NCBI RefSeq assembly: GCF_900115715.1
Contig: NZ_FOXM01000003.1
Coordinates: forward strand, 62,001 to 126,000
Source: Geopseudomonas sagittaria
GTDB taxonomy: Bacteria; Pseudomonadota; Gammaproteobacteria; Pseudomonadales; Pseudomonadaceae
Direction: 5' to 3'
Length of the DNA stretch: 64,000 nt
The stretch's first letter is position 1. Every line of letters starts with the position of its first letter. A program made the translations under genes and the position numbers. Positions 1 through 7,319 of this stretch are shown here, piece by piece. The notes under the pieces are model-generated. The model saw only the letters and a list, made by a program, of their open reading frames with translations. It was not told the origin of the DNA and did no database searches.

Positions 1-969
1 CGCGGCCTGTCGATCAGCCAGCAGGTGATCTTCCACGAGGAATACGCCCGCGCCGGCGGCCCGGGACGCATGGGCCACATCGGCGAAGGCCTGGCCGGGC
101 CAACCATCGCCGCCTTCGGCACGGAGGAGCAGAAACGCCGCTTCCTGCCCGGCATCCTCGAAGGCCGCGAATTCTGGTGCCAGGGCTACTCCGAGCCGGG
201 TGCCGGCTCCGATCTGGCCGGGGTGAAGACCCGCGCCCGCCTGGAGGGTGACCGCTGGCTGATCAACGGCCAGAAGGTGTGGACCTCGCTGGCCCACGAG
301 TCGGACTGGTGCTTCGTGATCGCCCGCACCGAGCCGGGCAGCGTCGGCCACAAGGGCCTGTCCTTCTTCCTGGTGCCGATGCACCAGGCGAACATCCGCG
401 TGCAACCGATCCAGCAGATCACCGGCACCAGCGAGTTCAACGAGGTGTTCTTCGACGACGCCGAAACTGCCGCCGACAACATCGTCGGCGCACCCGGCGA
501 GGGCTGGAAGATCGCCATGGCCCTGCTCGGCTTCGAGCGCGGCGTCTCCACCCTCGGCCAGCAGATGCTGTTCCAGAACGAGCTGGACGAGATCGTGCGC
601 ATCGCCAGAACCAACGGCGCCGCCGCCGACCCCATGCTGCGCCAGCGCCTGGCCCGTGCCTGGGCCGGCCTGCGCACCCTGCGCTACAACTCGCTGCGCA
701 TGCTCTCCGGCCCGCAGAACGGTAGCCTGCGCCCCGAGGCGATGAGCTACAAGCTGGCCTGGTCCACCTGGCACGTCGAACTGGGCAAGCTGGCGATGGA
801 CGTGCTCGGCCCGCAGGCGGAGATCCTCGACGGCGAGCCCTACGAGCTGTCGCGCCTGCAGTCGCTGTTCCTGTTCACCCGCTCGGACACCATCTACGGC
901 GGCAGCAACGAGATCCAGCGCAACATCATCGCCGAACGGGCCCTGGGGATGCCGCGCGAGCCGCGCTGA
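1..969 (+). CDS. Acyl-CoA dehydrogenase, C-terminal part (5' end outside window)
   Basis: This is a FAD-dependent acyl-CoA dehydrogenase that introduces an alpha,beta double bond into an acyl-CoA. The frame is open from base 1, so the N-terminal helical domain is missing; 322 residues are visible. The segment SEPGAGSDLAG is the conserved beta-domain motif contacting FAD and substrate. The C-terminal run YGGSNEIQRNIIAERALG is the usual end of the family. It is probably the last gene of an operon entering from the left, because a REP-like hairpin follows 30 bases after the stop. The substrate cannot be told; the enzyme may belong to the same acyl-CoA catabolism as the 28-60 kb cluster. Confidence 0.9.
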   Translation, partial: RGLSISQQVIFHEEYARAGGPGRMGHIGEGLAGPTIAAFGTEEQKRRFLPGILEGREFWCQGYSEPGAGSDLAGVKTRARLEGDRWLINGQKVWTSLAHESDWCFVIARTEPGSVGHKGLSFFLVPMHQANIRVQPIQQITGTSEFNEVFFDDAETAADNIVGAPGEGWKIAMALLGFERGVSTLGQQMLFQNELDEIVRIARTNGAAADPMLRQRLARAWAGLRTLRYNSLRMLSGPQNGSLRPEAMSYKLAWSTWHVELGKLAMDVLGPQAEILDGEPYELSRLQSLFLFTRSDTIYGGSNEIQRNIIAERALGMPREPR

Positions 970-1001
970 GCGTGACGGGCGACCGAGGCATCTCCAAACC
1001 T

Positions 1002-1060
1002 TGTAGGGGCGAATTCATTCGCCAACACGCTCCGCCAAGGCGAATGAATTCGCCCCTACA
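1002..1060. repeat. REP-like palindrome, copy 1
   Basis: Two 22-base arms (1002-1023 and 1039-1060) are perfect inverted repeats around a 15-base loop. The same arm occurs at 30207-30264 and in degenerate form at 46614-46667. It looks like an intergenic REP sequence of the kind dispersed in Pseudomonas genomes. It may end transcription of the upstream dehydrogenase. Confidence 0.85.
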
Positions 1061-1081
1061 GACCGCCACCGGGAGGCCACC

Positions 1082-2089
1082 ATCAACACCGATTCCCGCT
1101 ACATCGTCTGGCTGCTCGACTTCCTCGCCGGCCAGGGCATCGACAGTACGCAGCTGGCACGCCGCCACCGGCTGGACCCCGCGCGCCTGCTGGACGCCGA
1201 TGCCGTGGTCAGCACCGAGCAGCACCGCGCGCTGCTGCTCGATGCGCTGCAGCTGAGCGGCAACGGCGGCCTCGGCCTGCAACTGGGCATCCAGCGCTCG
1301 CTGGCCACCCTCGACCAGCTCGGCTACCTGATGATGAGCAGCCGCACGCTGCGCGAGGCGAGCCACGCCGGCCTGCGCTACCAGAACTACCCGGGACGCT
1401 TTTCCGGGCGCTCGCTGGTCACCTCGTTCAGCGAAATCGAGGGCCAGGGCTGCTACCAGGTCCAGGTCCGGGACGATCTAGGCCCGCTGCGCCTGCTCGC
1501 CGTGGAGGACGTGCTCGGCAGCATAGTCGCCAGCTGCCGCTGGGTGCTCGGCCGGCCCCTGCCGGTCACCCGCCTGCGCTGCGACTTCCCCGCACCGCCC
1601 CATGCCGAGCAGTACCGCACGGTGTTCGCCTGCCCGATCCAGTTCGACGCCCCGGCCACCCAGCTGTTCTTCGACGCCGCCATCCTCGACCAGCCGCTGC
1701 CCCACGCCAGCCCGCAGAGCGCCGCGCTGTACGCCAGTCTGTGCGAGCGGCGCAGCATCGAACTCAGCCGGGGCGACGTGGCCGCGCGGGTTTCGCAGTT
1801 GATCGTCGAGCATATCGCCGAGCCACCGGATCTGGCCGCCGCAGCCAATGCCCTGCACTGCAGCCCGCGCACCCTGAGCCGCAAGCTGCTCGCCCAGGGC
1901 TGGCAGTACCAGCAACTGGTCGACCAGGTGCGCGAGATCCATGCCCGCCGGGCGCTCAGCGACCCGAACCAGAGCATCACCCGCATCGCCCAGCAGCTCG
2001 GCTACGCCGACAACTCGGGCTTCTTCCGCGCCTTCAAGAAGTGGACCGGGCTGTCGCCCAGCGCCTTCCGCGAGCGGCTGTTCGGCTGA
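1082..2089 (+). CDS. AraC-family transcriptional regulator (arabinose-binding-type N domain), apparent ATC start
   Basis: This is a DNA-binding activator with an N-terminal effector-binding domain (about residues 1-200) and a C-terminal AraC double helix-turn-helix (last 100 residues; LAAAANALHCSPRTLSRKL, then SITRIAQQLGYADNSGFFRAFKKWTG). The first GTG in frame is at 1205 and would remove about 40 residues of clearly coding sequence. Between the frame's upstream stop (1004) and 1205 there is no ATG, GTG or TTG. A good ribosome-binding site (GGGAGG, 1071-1076) sits 5 bases before an ATC codon at 1082, and starting there gives 335 residues, the usual family length. ATC is therefore annotated as the start, with an assembly or true mutation as alternatives. 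The neighbouring aldolase-dioxygenase pair is the likely target. Confidence 0.8.
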   Translation: MNTDSRYIVWLLDFLAGQGIDSTQLARRHRLDPARLLDADAVVSTEQHRALLLDALQLSGNGGLGLQLGIQRSLATLDQLGYLMMSSRTLREASHAGLRYQNYPGRFSGRSLVTSFSEIEGQGCYQVQVRDDLGPLRLLAVEDVLGSIVASCRWVLGRPLPVTRLRCDFPAPPHAEQYRTVFACPIQFDAPATQLFFDAAILDQPLPHASPQSAALYASLCERRSIELSRGDVAARVSQLIVEHIAEPPDLAAAANALHCSPRTLSRKLLAQGWQYQQLVDQVREIHARRALSDPNQSITRIAQQLGYADNSGFFRAFKKWTGLSPSAFRERLFG

Positions 2090-2160
2090 ACGCCGCGCGT
2101 CTGCTCCACACCTCCCCTCGCTAACCCGCGCCACACCCTCAGCACTGCCCGCCAACATGG

Positions 2161-2194
2161 CCGGATCGGCCATCGTACTGTCCGCATCGGCAAT
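2161..2194 (+). promoter_or_regulatory. Candidate AraC operator: 13-base direct repeat at 21-base spacing
   Basis: Half-sites 2161-2173 and 2182-2194 match at 11 of 13 positions (CCGSATCGGCMAT) and are offset by 21 bases, two helical turns, the usual geometry of AraC-family sites. They lie between the AraC gene and the aldolase start at 2266. Binding is inferred. Confidence 0.4.
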
Positions 2195-2265
2195 GCCCCC
2201 GCCAGCTCTCAGCCCTAACATCGAACCCACGACAGGACCCGCCAAACCAACACCGGAGCACCGCC

Positions 2266-3036
2266 ATGCTGAGAACCGAGGGCATCAACGCCCACCTGCT
2301 CGAGAAGTTCACCCCCAACCCCGGCGCCCGTGCGCTGCTGCCCGAACTCAGTCCCAAGGCGCAGGTCGCGCTGATGTGCCGGATGCTCAGGCGCGAGGGC
2401 TGGGACGACCACATCGCCGGACACATCACCGTGCGCCAGAGCGACGGCACGATACTCACCAATCCCTGGGAGCTGGCCTGGGACGAGCTGCGCGCCAGCG
2501 ACATCATCACTCTCGACCGTCACGGCAAGATCCTCGACAGCGACTGGAACGTCACCCCCGCCCTCGGCCTGCACCTGCAGCTGCACGAGCTGCGCCCCGA
2601 CGCCAACGTGGTGATCCACAACCACGCCAGGTGGAGCGGCATCTGGGCCGACCTGCAGCAGGTGCCGCCGGTCTACGACCAGTCCGGCGCCTACTGCGGC
2701 GCCGAGCTGCCGCTGTACGACGACTACACCGGCACCTTCGAGAAGCAGCAGACCAGCCTGTCCGCCGCCGAGGCCCTGGGCGACGCCAAGTGGGCGCTCT
2801 TGGCCAACCACGGCGCGCTGGTGGTCGGCCGCGACCTGCGCCAGGCCCACCTGCGGGTGGTCACCCTGGAATGGCGCTGCCGCCGTGCCTACGAGGTCAA
2901 GCTGGCCGGCGGCGGCCGCCCGCTGGCCGACGAGGTGGTCGAGCGCCTGGCCATCGCCGACGCCAACGGCTTTCCCTTCCTCTGGGAAGCCATGGCCCGC
3001 CGCGAGCTGCGCAACGATCCGTCCGTCCTCGAATAA
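2266..3036 (+). CDS. Class II aldolase/adducin family protein
   Basis: This 256-residue cytoplasmic zinc enzyme belongs to the class II aldolase/adducin fold (fuculose-phosphate aldolase-like). Members cleave or decarboxylate hydroxy-acids or sugar phosphates. The metal-binding histidines are visible in VVIHNHARWS (near residues 115-124) and in ANHGALVVGRD further on. Length is normal. It starts at an ATG after the AraC intergenic region and is followed 20 bases later by the TauD-type dioxygenase, so the two form an operon. This subfamily often sits in catabolic clusters with no defined substrate, and none is assigned here. Confidence 0.85.
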   Translation: MLRTEGINAHLLEKFTPNPGARALLPELSPKAQVALMCRMLRREGWDDHIAGHITVRQSDGTILTNPWELAWDELRASDIITLDRHGKILDSDWNVTPALGLHLQLHELRPDANVVIHNHARWSGIWADLQQVPPVYDQSGAYCGAELPLYDDYTGTFEKQQTSLSAAEALGDAKWALLANHGALVVGRDLRQAHLRVVTLEWRCRRAYEVKLAGGGRPLADEVVERLAIADANGFPFLWEAMARRELRNDPSVLE

Positions 3037-3056
3037 CGACAATCGGGAAAGCAACC

Positions 3057-3983
3057 ATGAGCCTCATCGTCACCCCCCTGAACAATGTCGGCGTCGAAGT
3101 CTCCGGCTTCGACATCAACGGCCCTTACAGCGAGGCCCTGCAGGCCGAGCTGAAGGCGCTGTGGTACGAACACGCCATCCTGCTGTTCCGCGACCAGCAG
3201 ATCACCCCGGAGAGCCAGATCCGCTTCAGCCGCCTGTTCGGCAAGCTGGAGATGCACCCGCTGAAGGTCACCACCTCCGACCAGTACCCGGAACTCTTCG
3301 TGCTGGAGAACAACGGCGCCAAGGACAGGTTCTCCACCGCCTTCTACCACGGCGAGGAGATCGTCGGCCGCCTCGACTGGCACATCGACCTGCACTACAC
3401 CGGCCGCCCCAACCACGGCGCCGTGCTGACCGCCGTGGAAGTCGCCCGCGAAGACGGCATGACCGGCTTCGGCGACCTGGCCAAGGCCTTCGATGCCCTC
3501 GACGACGAGACCAAGACGCTGCTGGAGAAGCTGGAGGTGGCCTACTCGTTCAGCATGCAGCGCCGCCACATGCGCTACGTCGACCTGGACGGCTACGTGC
3601 CGGGCCCCGGCCTGCCGAAGAAGCCCGCCGACATCGGCTTCCCGGACTTCGCCGATGCGGTCTACCCGGCGGTGGTCACCCACCCGGTCAGCGGCCGCAA
3701 GGTGCTCGGCGTGGTCGAGCAGTTCCTCGACCGCATCATCACCCCGCAGCGCTTCGGCCTGTGCAACGACGAAGCCATCGAACTGCTCGAGCGCCTGATA
3801 GCCCACACCCGCAAGCCGGAATTCCACTACTTCCACCAGTGGCGCCAGGGCGACATGGTCCTCTGGGACAACTGGCGCGCCATGCACTGCGCCACCGGCA
3901 CCAAACCGGGCGTGCGCCGGGTGATCAACCGCACCACCATCGAGGGGGATCGGATGCTGGGGCGGGTGTTGAGCGGGGAGTAA
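3057..3983 (+). CDS. TauD/TfdA-family Fe(II)/2-oxoglutarate dioxygenase
   Basis: This is a 308-residue non-haem iron dioxygenase that couples 2-oxoglutarate decarboxylation to hydroxylation of a substrate. The iron facial triad is visible as H109-x-D111 (WHIDLHY) and distal H277 (RAMHCATG), and the 2-oxoglutarate-binding arginine lies in the following RRVINRTT. The ATG follows the aldolase stop by 20 bases. Relatives attack taurine, aryloxyacetates or other carboxylates and sulfonates. With an aldolase as its only partner no substrate can be chosen. A strong hairpin after the stop closes the operon. Confidence 0.88.
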   Translation: MSLIVTPLNNVGVEVSGFDINGPYSEALQAELKALWYEHAILLFRDQQITPESQIRFSRLFGKLEMHPLKVTTSDQYPELFVLENNGAKDRFSTAFYHGEEIVGRLDWHIDLHYTGRPNHGAVLTAVEVAREDGMTGFGDLAKAFDALDDETKTLLEKLEVAYSFSMQRRHMRYVDLDGYVPGPGLPKKPADIGFPDFADAVYPAVVTHPVSGRKVLGVVEQFLDRIITPQRFGLCNDEAIELLERLIAHTRKPEFHYFHQWRQGDMVLWDNWRAMHCATGTKPGVRRVINRTTIEGDRMLGRVLSGE

Positions 3984-4000
3984 GCGGCTGCGAACCCCTG

Positions 4001-4028
4001 CCCGGCTGGTGTCGCAGCACCAGCCGGG
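4001..4028 (+). terminator. Hairpin after the aldolase-dioxygenase operon
   Basis: A perfect 11-base stem (4001-4011 with 4018-4028) and a 6-base loop lie 17 bases after the TauD-type stop. The T-tract behind it is poor, so efficiency is uncertain. Confidence 0.5.
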
Positions 4029-4125
4029 AATCTGCGTTTGGCTGATCGAGTGGATCACCACCATCGGCGATGTTCCGGTGGTGCCTGAGAAAAGCAGCTC
4101 CAGCAGGCATCCAGGCGCAGAAATT

Positions 4126-4184
4126 ATCGCATCTTGCTATGAGCCTCGATGCAGGCTATTCTCGATGCCATAGCAAAGTGCGAT
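4126..4184. promoter_or_regulatory. Palindromic operator of the HigBA module
   Basis: The 16-base arms 4126-4141 and 4169-4184 are inverted repeats matching at 14 of 16 positions, separated by 27 bases. They end 11 bases before the toxin start. Type II antitoxins with an HTH normally repress their own operon through such a palindrome; binding of this HigA is inferred. Confidence 0.55.
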
Positions 4185-4195
4185 ACAGGGCTGAC

Positions 4196-4483
4196 ATGCA
4201 CGTCATCACGCAGAAGCGCATCTGGGAGGCGCAGGCCAAGTGGCCTCATGCCGCCACGGCCCTCGAGGCCTGGTATCGCCTGATCAAGGCCAGCTCACCG
4301 CAGGATTTTGCCGAGATGAAGCGCCTGTTCCCCGCCACCGACAAGGTGGGGCCGCAGCATGTGTTCGACATCGGCGGCAACAAGCTGCGCCTGATCGCCA
4401 TCGTCCAGTACCGGGCGCAGAAGTTGTTCATCCAGCATGTGCTGGATCATGCTGAATACGACAAAGGCAAGTGGAGGGAGTAA
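4196..4483 (+). CDS. higB: Type II toxin, HigB family
   Basis: This 95-residue basic protein resembles the HigB toxin family: an N-terminal segment (VITQKRIWEAQAKWPHA), a central DIGGNKLRLIAIVQY and the terminal FIQHVLDHAEYDKG. HigB toxins are RelE-fold, ribosome-dependent mRNA endonucleases that stop translation when the antitoxin is lost. The ATG at 4196 was chosen over an upstream frame extension because family members start with this short M-x-VI. The order toxin then antitoxin is the typical higBA arrangement. The antitoxin starts 2 bases after this stop, with its ribosome-binding site inside the toxin gene. Confidence 0.85.
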   Translation: MHVITQKRIWEAQAKWPHAATALEAWYRLIKASSPQDFAEMKRLFPATDKVGPQHVFDIGGNKLRLIAIVQYRAQKLFIQHVLDHAEYDKGKWRE

Positions 4484-4485
4484 CC

Positions 4486-4887
4486 ATGTCCGCACTGATC
4501 AAGCAGGCCTGCGAGCACTGGCGCTATGTGGCCCCCCTACTCAGCAGGCCCGCGAACGAAGAAGACTACGACGCCCTGGTCGAAGCCCTGGACGAACTGC
4601 TGGCCATTGTCGGCGACGATGAAGACCACCCGCTGGCCAGCCTCGCCTCGCACATGGGCGACATGCTGCTGGCCTACGATGAAGCGCACCGCCCCCTGCC
4701 CAAGGCCAACGGCGTGGAGGTGCTGCGCTACCTGATGCAGGAGCACGGCCTGACCCAGGCCGACCTGCCCGAGGTCGGCGCGCAATCGGTCATTTCCGAG
4801 ATCCTTGGCGGCAAGCGCCAACTCAATGTCCGCCACATTCGCGCGCTGTCCGAGCGTTTTGGCGTGCCTGCCGACGTGTTTTTCTGA
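4486..4887 (+). CDS. higA: Type II antitoxin, HigA family (C-terminal XRE HTH)
   Basis: This 133-residue acidic protein has an XRE-type helix-turn-helix at the C-terminal end (LTQADLPEVGAQSVISEILGGKRQLNVRHIRALSERF). It neutralises HigB and represses the operon, probably through the palindrome at 4126-4184. A GGAGGG ribosome-binding site precedes the ATG at 4486; an upstream ATG in the same frame at 4471 has no such site. The module is followed by an AT-rich gene, as expected for a horizontally moving addiction module. Confidence 0.88.
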   Translation: MSALIKQACEHWRYVAPLLSRPANEEDYDALVEALDELLAIVGDDEDHPLASLASHMGDMLLAYDEAHRPLPKANGVEVLRYLMQEHGLTQADLPEVGAQSVISEILGGKRQLNVRHIRALSERFGVPADVFF

Positions 4888-4973
4888 GGCTGCACCTGCT
4901 CTCTGGGAAGTGGAAAGAATTTGTTGATCTGCTCAAGCATGAGTCAGAAAAGGACTCTTAACCTTTCGTTCGA

Positions 4974-5005
4974 AGGGGCGCGCCTTTAATCGGAGGTGCG
5001 CCTCT
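4974..5005. repeat. Imperfect inverted repeat after higA
   Basis: Arms 4974-4985 and 4994-5005 pair at 10 of 12 positions around an 8-base loop. It lies between higA and the AT-rich gene. It could be a transcript end or an operator; no T-tract follows. Confidence 0.3.
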
Positions 5006-5012
5006 GAACTCC

Positions 5013-5720
5013 ATGCCAAGCCCTCCAGTCATCAGTCAGACTGAGCAAGAAATGATTCCGAGAAATTACATATCAGTACAAAGACGCGTAGCTGAAGCAG
5101 TTTCGGCGAGATTGCATTATGACTACCTGTGCTTCAAGGGCCGAATGATGGATGAGGCATATTTGGTCCAGAGCGTGGCAGATATCCTCGGCGCATTCTT
5201 TGACCAGCAAACTTTTGAAATACGGAAAAACTACGTTCATCCATATCTCGACGGAGGAGGAAAAGGTAGAAAGCCAGAAATTGACTACGCCGTCATCCAC
5301 AGACAATCAAACACAATTCAAATGGCCATTGAAGCGAAGTGGGCCGGCTCTTCTCACTGCACCCCCGAAAACATCCTTTGGGATCTAATGCGCCTTAAGA
5401 TCTTGAGAGACAGCAATCCCAGCTGCATCGGTGCATTCTTGATTGCAGGCCACAAGAATAAGATGGATAAGTGTTTCGGAGCCCCTTTCTTCGCTCCAGG
5501 AACACAGCATCCACTGCAGCATGGCAATCCGCGAAAGAAAATATTTAGCCTTATCGCCAATAGAGACCACCAGCCTTTTATCACAGCCCAGACCAACATA
5601 TGGATTCATAAATATCCAAGCCTTGTCATCGCCCCGTCGTTGACAACTGTTCTTGAAGACCCCACAAAATCGGCAAATGAAATAAACAGGTTCACCGCAA
5701 AAACTTGGATAGTCTATTAA
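5013..5720 (+). CDS. Hypothetical protein with PD-(D/E)xK nuclease-like core, AT-rich
   Basis: I do not recognise this 235-residue protein. Its base composition is clearly AT-richer than the surroundings and it uses A/T-ending codons, which indicates transfer from another genome. A PD-(D/E)xK-like arrangement is visible: D91 in KPEIDYAVI, then E107-A-K109 in MAIEAKWAG. Such cores occur in restriction enzymes, repair nucleases and some defence effectors. No membrane segment or signal peptide is evident. Two in-frame ATGs (5013 and 5052) both lack a convincing ribosome-binding site, so the start is uncertain. It sits between a toxin-antitoxin module and a gene remnant, a typical accessory position. 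Nuclease function is inferred from three residues only. Confidence 0.6.
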   Translation: MPSPPVISQTEQEMIPRNYISVQRRVAEAVSARLHYDYLCFKGRMMDEAYLVQSVADILGAFFDQQTFEIRKNYVHPYLDGGGKGRKPEIDYAVIHRQSNTIQMAIEAKWAGSSHCTPENILWDLMRLKILRDSNPSCIGAFLIAGHKNKMDKCFGAPFFAPGTQHPLQHGNPRKKIFSLIANRDHQPFITAQTNIWIHKYPSLVIAPSLTTVLEDPTKSANEINRFTAKTWIVY

Positions 5721-5925
5721 CCACTTGACTTATCGCGCGGGATACCTTTCGTGCCATACGGATGCTCGATCATCCAAAGCTGCGCAATCTCCTCCCGCCG
5801 GCAGATCCACGACCTTGTCGTGGCCCTGGGCGTAATCGAGAAAGTGCGCCAAAGCCATGGCGCGTGCGGGATAGCCACTGATGCAGCCGTGCAGGCCGAT
5901 GCTCATCATCTTCGGGTGCAGTGCT
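5717..5925 (-). pseudogene. Polysaccharide deacetylase (PuuE/allantoinase-like) C-terminal remnant
   Basis: Minus-strand translation gives PKMMSIGLHGCISGYPARA and LDYAQGHDKV, then, after a one-base shift, WICRREEIAQLWMIEHPYG. These are the consecutive C-terminal motifs of polysaccharide deacetylases of the uricase-associated/allantoinase kind, which normally read ...HDKVWICRR... in one frame. One extra base breaks the frame, and everything upstream of the LHPKMM segment is missing. The stop overlaps the end of the converging AT-rich gene. It is a dead 3' fragment left by an insertion or deletion. Confidence 0.75.
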
Positions 5926-5943
5926 CCCCCTGCCATCCAGCCC

Positions 5944-7137
5944 TCACCCCCGCACCTCCCGCCTGATCCGCCTACCATCCCCAATGACCAGCGCAGAAAG
6001 ACCCAGCAGCACCGCACCACCCACCAGCGGGGCCGAGGTGCTGGCGTGGTCGAGCAGTTGGCCACCCATTCCACCGCCGAGCATGATCGCCAGCTGGATG
6101 GAGGCGACCAGCAGTCCCCCGCCGCTTTCCGGCTCGTCGCCGAGCTCCCGGGCCAGCCAGGTGGACCAGCACACGGGAATGGCTGCGTTCAGTGCGCCCC
6201 AGCCGACCATCGCGGCCGCCACCGCCCAGAACAGCTGCCCCGAGGCCATCATGGCCAGGGTGACGACGGCCAGGCCCAGGGGCAGGTAGCGCAGCAGCGG
6301 GTAGAGGCGATCCCGGTGCAGCATGTGGCTGGCGAAGTGGGTGCCGGCGAAGCCGGCCACGCCCAGGCCGAGCAGCAGCAGCGACAGCTGGCTCGGGTTG
6401 ACGCCGGTTTCCGTCTCCAGGAAGGGACGGAAGTAGGTGAAGGCGCCGAATGCGCCGGCGAAGGTGAGCATGGTGGCGAGCATGCCGAGGGCGACGTGGC
6501 GGCGCTTGAGCAGGCCGAACAGGCGGCCGACCGGAATGCTCGCGCGCGGCGGCATGGCGGGCAACGCCCTGGCCTGCCACAGCAGGTTGATCAGTACCAA
6601 CGGCACCAGGGCGCCGAACACCACCCTCCAGCCGAAGATCCCGCCCAGGTAGGCACCCAGCGGCGCGGCGAACGCGGTGGCGATGGCATTGCCCATGTAG
6701 ATGGTGCCGAGCGCCTGCGCCACGCGGTCGGTGGGCACCAGGCGGATGATGGTCGCCGTGGCCAGCGACCAGAAGCCGCCGATCGACAGTCCCAGCAGGG
6801 CGCGGGCTGCCATCAACAGGGCGAAGCTGGGCGCCAGGGCGATCATGACCAGCGACAGCAGCATCAGCAGGGTCATGCTCAGCAGCACGTGGCGGGTGTC
6901 GAAGCGCCCGGCGAGCGGCGCAATGAACAGGCTGGACAGCACCGCGAACAGGCCGGACACCGAGATGGCCTGTCCGGCCAGGCCCTGGGTGGCCTGCAGG
7001 TCGGCGGCAATCGGGGTCAGCAGGCTGACCGGCAGGAACTCGGAGGCGATCAGCAGCGCCACGCAAAGCGCCATGGAGCCCACGGCGCCGCCCATCTGCT
7101 GCTGGGCAGATGCGGGCTCAAGCGTTGAAGTCGTCAT
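5944..7137 (-). CDS. MFS efflux transporter, NepI/DHA1-like
   Basis: This is a 397-residue inner-membrane protein with 12 predicted hydrophobic segments. The N-terminal run SEFLPVSLLTPIAADL and the later GFWSLATATIIRLVP resemble E. coli NepI, a purine ribonucleoside proton antiporter of the DHA1 drug-efflux group. The start at 7137 (MTTSTLEP) was chosen over an arginine-rich in-frame extension because it fits the family N-terminus. It lies downstream of the secreted hydrolase gene on the same strand, and an AraC regulator is divergent to that pair, so hydrolase and exporter may respond together to one compound. The substrate is unknown. Confidence 0.85.
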   Translation of the reverse strand: MTTSTLEPASAQQQMGGAVGSMALCVALLIASEFLPVSLLTPIAADLQATQGLAGQAISVSGLFAVLSSLFIAPLAGRFDTRHVLLSMTLLMLLSLVMIALAPSFALLMAARALLGLSIGGFWSLATATIIRLVPTDRVAQALGTIYMGNAIATAFAAPLGAYLGGIFGWRVVFGALVPLVLINLLWQARALPAMPPRASIPVGRLFGLLKRRHVALGMLATMLTFAGAFGAFTYFRPFLETETGVNPSQLSLLLLGLGVAGFAGTHFASHMLHRDRLYPLLRYLPLGLAVVTLAMMASGQLFWAVAAAMVGWGALNAAIPVCWSTWLARELGDEPESGGGLLVASIQLAIMLGGGMGGQLLDHASTSAPLVGGAVLLGLSALVIGDGRRIRREVRG

Positions 7138-7286
7138 CGGTGATCTCGGGCAATGCACGCCCCGGCACCGTCGCCGGCGGGAGCGGCGCAATGCGGTGGC
7201 GCAGATGAAGGCGCGGCCGGCTGCCTGTTCGCCGGCAGCCGCCGCTCGTGGAAGCCGGGCTGTTCAGCCGGCCGCTCGCGAATGCC

Positions 7287-7307
7287 GGCCCCGCACGCTG
7301 CGGGGCC
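7287..7307 (-). terminator. Hairpin between hydrolase and MFS genes
   Basis: A perfect 9-base GC-rich stem (7287-7295 with 7299-7307) with a 3-base loop follows the hydrolase stop on the minus strand. No T-run follows, so it may attenuate rather than terminate. Confidence 0.4.
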
Positions 7308-7319
7308 CTCGTCCTCGAC

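Noticed and set aside
1941-3056. Long open frame covering the AraC end and the aldolase gene
   Set aside because: Only the part from 3057 (the TauD-type gene) is real; the upstream part is an Arg/Pro-rich out-of-frame reading of the aldolase gene.
5881-7128. Long plus-strand open frame opposite the MFS gene
   Set aside because: Its translation is low-complexity, rich in Gln, Gly and Arg, and mirrors the MFS codons; it has no ribosome-binding site or family features.
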